Positions 62,396 through 64,000 of a DNA stretch of 64,000 nt are shown piece after piece. Both the position numbers and the translations under genes were made by a program. Where the stretch lies: NCBI RefSeq assembly GCF_047302285.1, contig NZ_CP154845.1:496001-560000 (forward strand), written 5' to 3'. The notes below the pieces were generated by a model. The model was not told where the DNA came from, did no database searches, and worked only from the letters and a program-made list of their open reading frames with translations. This DNA comes from Robertmurraya sp047302285. GTDB lineage: Bacteria; Bacillota; Bacilli; Bacillales; Cytobacillaceae. The stretch's first letter is position 1, and each line of letters starts with the position of its first letter.

Positions 62396-64000
62396 ATGGT
62401 GAGAAAAAAGACTATGGCAGAGAGAACATGGACCTTACCCAATAAGAAATTTATTTTAGTCATGCTGTTACTCCCGCTGGTTATTTTTATTAGTGTGGAG
62501 ATTTTGCATAGAGGCGGATTGAGGGAGGGACTTAGGTGGATTGTCGTTAATCCTAGAGAGTCGCTGTATAACTATTTGTTAGCGTTTTCTTTTGTGAATG
62601 TCCTTTTAGTTTTTACGAGAACAAGGGTGTTCTTTATTTTAGCGAGCGTCATGTTTTTCATCTTTGCCCTTCTAGCACAAATTAGCTTCGCAAAAATAGA
62701 TTTAAGAGGGGAACCGTTAACGATCCTCGACTTTCGCCTTATAGGGGAAGCAACCAATATTGTTCAGGTCCTCGATTTTAGTTATTATGTGCCCATTCTA
62801 ATCGTAGGAATGGTGCTCGTTATAGCGACTATTTTGGCTTTTCTGTTTGTGCGCTTGGAGATTTCCAATTCGTTGCGCTTTTCCGTTGCAGCCATTTGCT
62901 TAGGGCTATTGATTTTCGCAAATATGGAAAATATTGATGTCCTTTCGAAAATGAAGATCGGCATACCTGCAGATGTAAGTTGGAATCACAATGAAAATGG
63001 GTTTATGTTAGCAACTCTGATTGATTCAAAGTTTTTAAAAATTCCTGAGCCGATGAACTACAATCGTGATCAGATTGTAGAGATTTACAATCGAATGGTG
63101 AACACTGAAGGAAATGTGTCTACTGGGCAAAAGGAAAAGCCGAATGTCATCTTTATCATGAGTGAGGCTTTTTGGGATGCAGGAGAGACTTTGGACCTTT
63201 CATTAAACGAAGAGCCACTCCCTCATTTTCAAAAGCTTAGTGAAGAGAATGGATCTGGACGGATAGAGGTTCCGGGTATTGGTGGTGGCACGGCGAACTC
63301 AGAGTATGAGGTATTGACTGGATTGAGTCGTCGCTTTTTAAAGGATTATTCAACTCCTTACAATCCTTATAATAGCTATATTCATCGTCCGATTCGTTCA
63401 TTAGCGACGATATTTTCTGAGCAGAATTATTCGACGACGGCGATGCATACTTATCATTCTTGGTTCTATCGCAGAAATGAAGTGTATCAACATCTTGGTT
63501 TTGATCGGTTTATTTCGTTCGAAGGGTTGGAAAAGAAGCCAGAAGAAGAAGGACTATTTGCTTCAGATAAAGTCGTCAATGAATTAATTATTGAGGAGTT
63601 AAATCGAACGCCTGAGCAGGATTTTATCCACTTTGTCACAATGCAGGGACATGGACCCTATACGGATATGACACTTACTAAAAATGATATAAAAGTTCAA
63701 CAAGAGATGAGCGATCCATCAAAACAAATCGTGGAGACGTATTTGAATTTAATGAACAGTGTGGATGAAAGTCTAATGGAATTAGTTCGCTATTTGAAAG
63801 ATTTCCAAGAGCCGACCTTGCTCGTGTTTTATGGGGATCATCTTCCGGCTTTAGGGAATGAAGTGTATGAGGAGCTTGGCTTCAATATTTATGGAGAAGA
63901 TGGGAAAAAGACGCCTCTGCTCATTTGGAGCAATTATTCAGAGTTGGATGGACAGATAGAGCTAGATGCGAATATGTTAGGAGCCTATGTTTTAAACGAG
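62396..64000 (+). CDS. LtaS-family (LTA synthase-like) sulfatase-fold protein, 3' end outside window
   Basis: The frame is open for 535 codons from ATG 62396 (or GTG 62399, better spaced from GTGGAG) to the window end. The first ~190 residues hold about five membrane helices (KFILVMLLLPLVIFISVEI, VFFILASVMFFIFALLA, YYVPILIVGMVLVIATI and others). The extracellular domain then shows VIFIMSEAFWDAG (metal Glu), GIGGGTANSEYEVLTG with the likely nucleophile Thr, TTAMHTYHSWFYRRNEVY, FVTMQGHGPY and LLVFYGDHLPALG. The GGGTAN form differs from the GKGNTS form of the neighbouring gene, so the two belong to different LtaS subgroups. Stop codon not seen. Confidence 0.9.
   Translation, partial: MVRKKTMAERTWTLPNKKFILVMLLLPLVIFISVEILHRGGLREGLRWIVVNPRESLYNYLLAFSFVNVLLVFTRTRVFFILASVMFFIFALLAQISFAKIDLRGEPLTILDFRLIGEATNIVQVLDFSYYVPILIVGMVLVIATILAFLFVRLEISNSLRFSVAAICLGLLIFANMENIDVLSKMKIGIPADVSWNHNENGFMLATLIDSKFLKIPEPMNYNRDQIVEIYNRMVNTEGNVSTGQKEKPNVIFIMSEAFWDAGETLDLSLNEEPLPHFQKLSEENGSGRIEVPGIGGGTANSEYEVLTGLSRRFLKDYSTPYNPYNSYIHRPIRSLATIFSEQNYSTTAMHTYHSWFYRRNEVYQHLGFDRFISFEGLEKKPEEEGLFASDKVVNELIIEELNRTPEQDFIHFVTMQGHGPYTDMTLTKNDIKVQQEMSDPSKQIVETYLNLMNSVDESLMELVRYLKDFQEPTLLVFYGDHLPALGNEVYEELGFNIYGEDGKKTPLLIWSNYSELDGQIELDANMLGAYVLNE

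Overview
The window is low-GC DNA from a Gram-positive bacterium, most likely a Bacillaceae member related to Bacillus. The grounds are strong purine-rich ribosome binding sites, frequent GTG/TTG starts, a ribitol-type wall teichoic acid (WTA) set, type-2 cell-wall-binding-repeat autolysins, LtaS-type enzymes and eps-type exopolysaccharide genes. Most of it is a surface-polymer region, with a sugar-catabolism operon at the left edge.

Layout. (1) 1-5240: a TRAP permease (5' end outside the window), a TIM-barrel sugar isomerase/epimerase, an AraB-type kinase, an AraD-type 4-epimerase and a GntR/FCD regulator, which looks like a pentulose uptake and degradation operon. (2) 5349-8230, minus strand: an orphan sigma factor, an acyltransferase-3 protein and an LCP ligase. 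(3) 8643-25686: a Wzx/Wzy-type exopolysaccharide locus. It has a Wzz-like co-polymerase, a structured leader that is probably the eps-associated RNA (EAR), the EpsC/N/L/M bacillosamine-type set, three GT2 glycosyltransferases, Wzy, an uncharacterised P-loop kinase, a pyruvyltransferase, Wzx and UDP-glucose dehydrogenase. A decayed full-length galU lies inside it, and an IS4-type element with a 5-bp target duplication splits it. (4) 25858-31784: an IS66 element whose transposase gene is interrupted by a recombinase-in-trio (RIT) element. Removing the RIT by its 8-bp direct repeats restores the transposase reading frame exactly. (5) 31904-37668: an MBOAT/SGNH O-acetylation pair, a dead serine recombinase, a second Wzy-like protein and an intact galU. 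(6) 37829-45978: a TarS-like glycosyltransferase and three CWB2 proteins (one SpoIID/LytB type, two amidases). (7) 46231-59416: poly(ribitol phosphate) WTA synthesis and export (tarI, J, K, L, a GalE-like epimerase, a TarM/TagE-like glycosyltransferase, tarD, B, G, H, A and tagO). (8) 59538-64000: an exported GDPD-like protein and two LtaS-family proteins; the last runs off the window.

How it fits together. TagO and TarA build the linkage unit, TarD and TarB add glycerol phosphate, TarI and TarJ make CDP-ribitol for TarK and TarL, and TarGH exports the polymer. LCP proteins attach polymers to peptidoglycan. GalU, the GalE-like epimerase and Ugd supply nucleotide sugars. Two unrelated glycosyltransferases (TarS-like and TarM-like) could decorate the ribitol chain. 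The CWB2 autolysins act on the same wall.

The most unusual items are the RIT inside IS66 with a deducible circle junction, the SpoIID domain split by three CWB2 modules, the EAR candidate with its pseudoknot, the galU fossil 24 kb from a living copy, and ideal Shine-Dalgarno sites facing AUU/AUC codons. I saw no rRNA, tRNA or CRISPR array.
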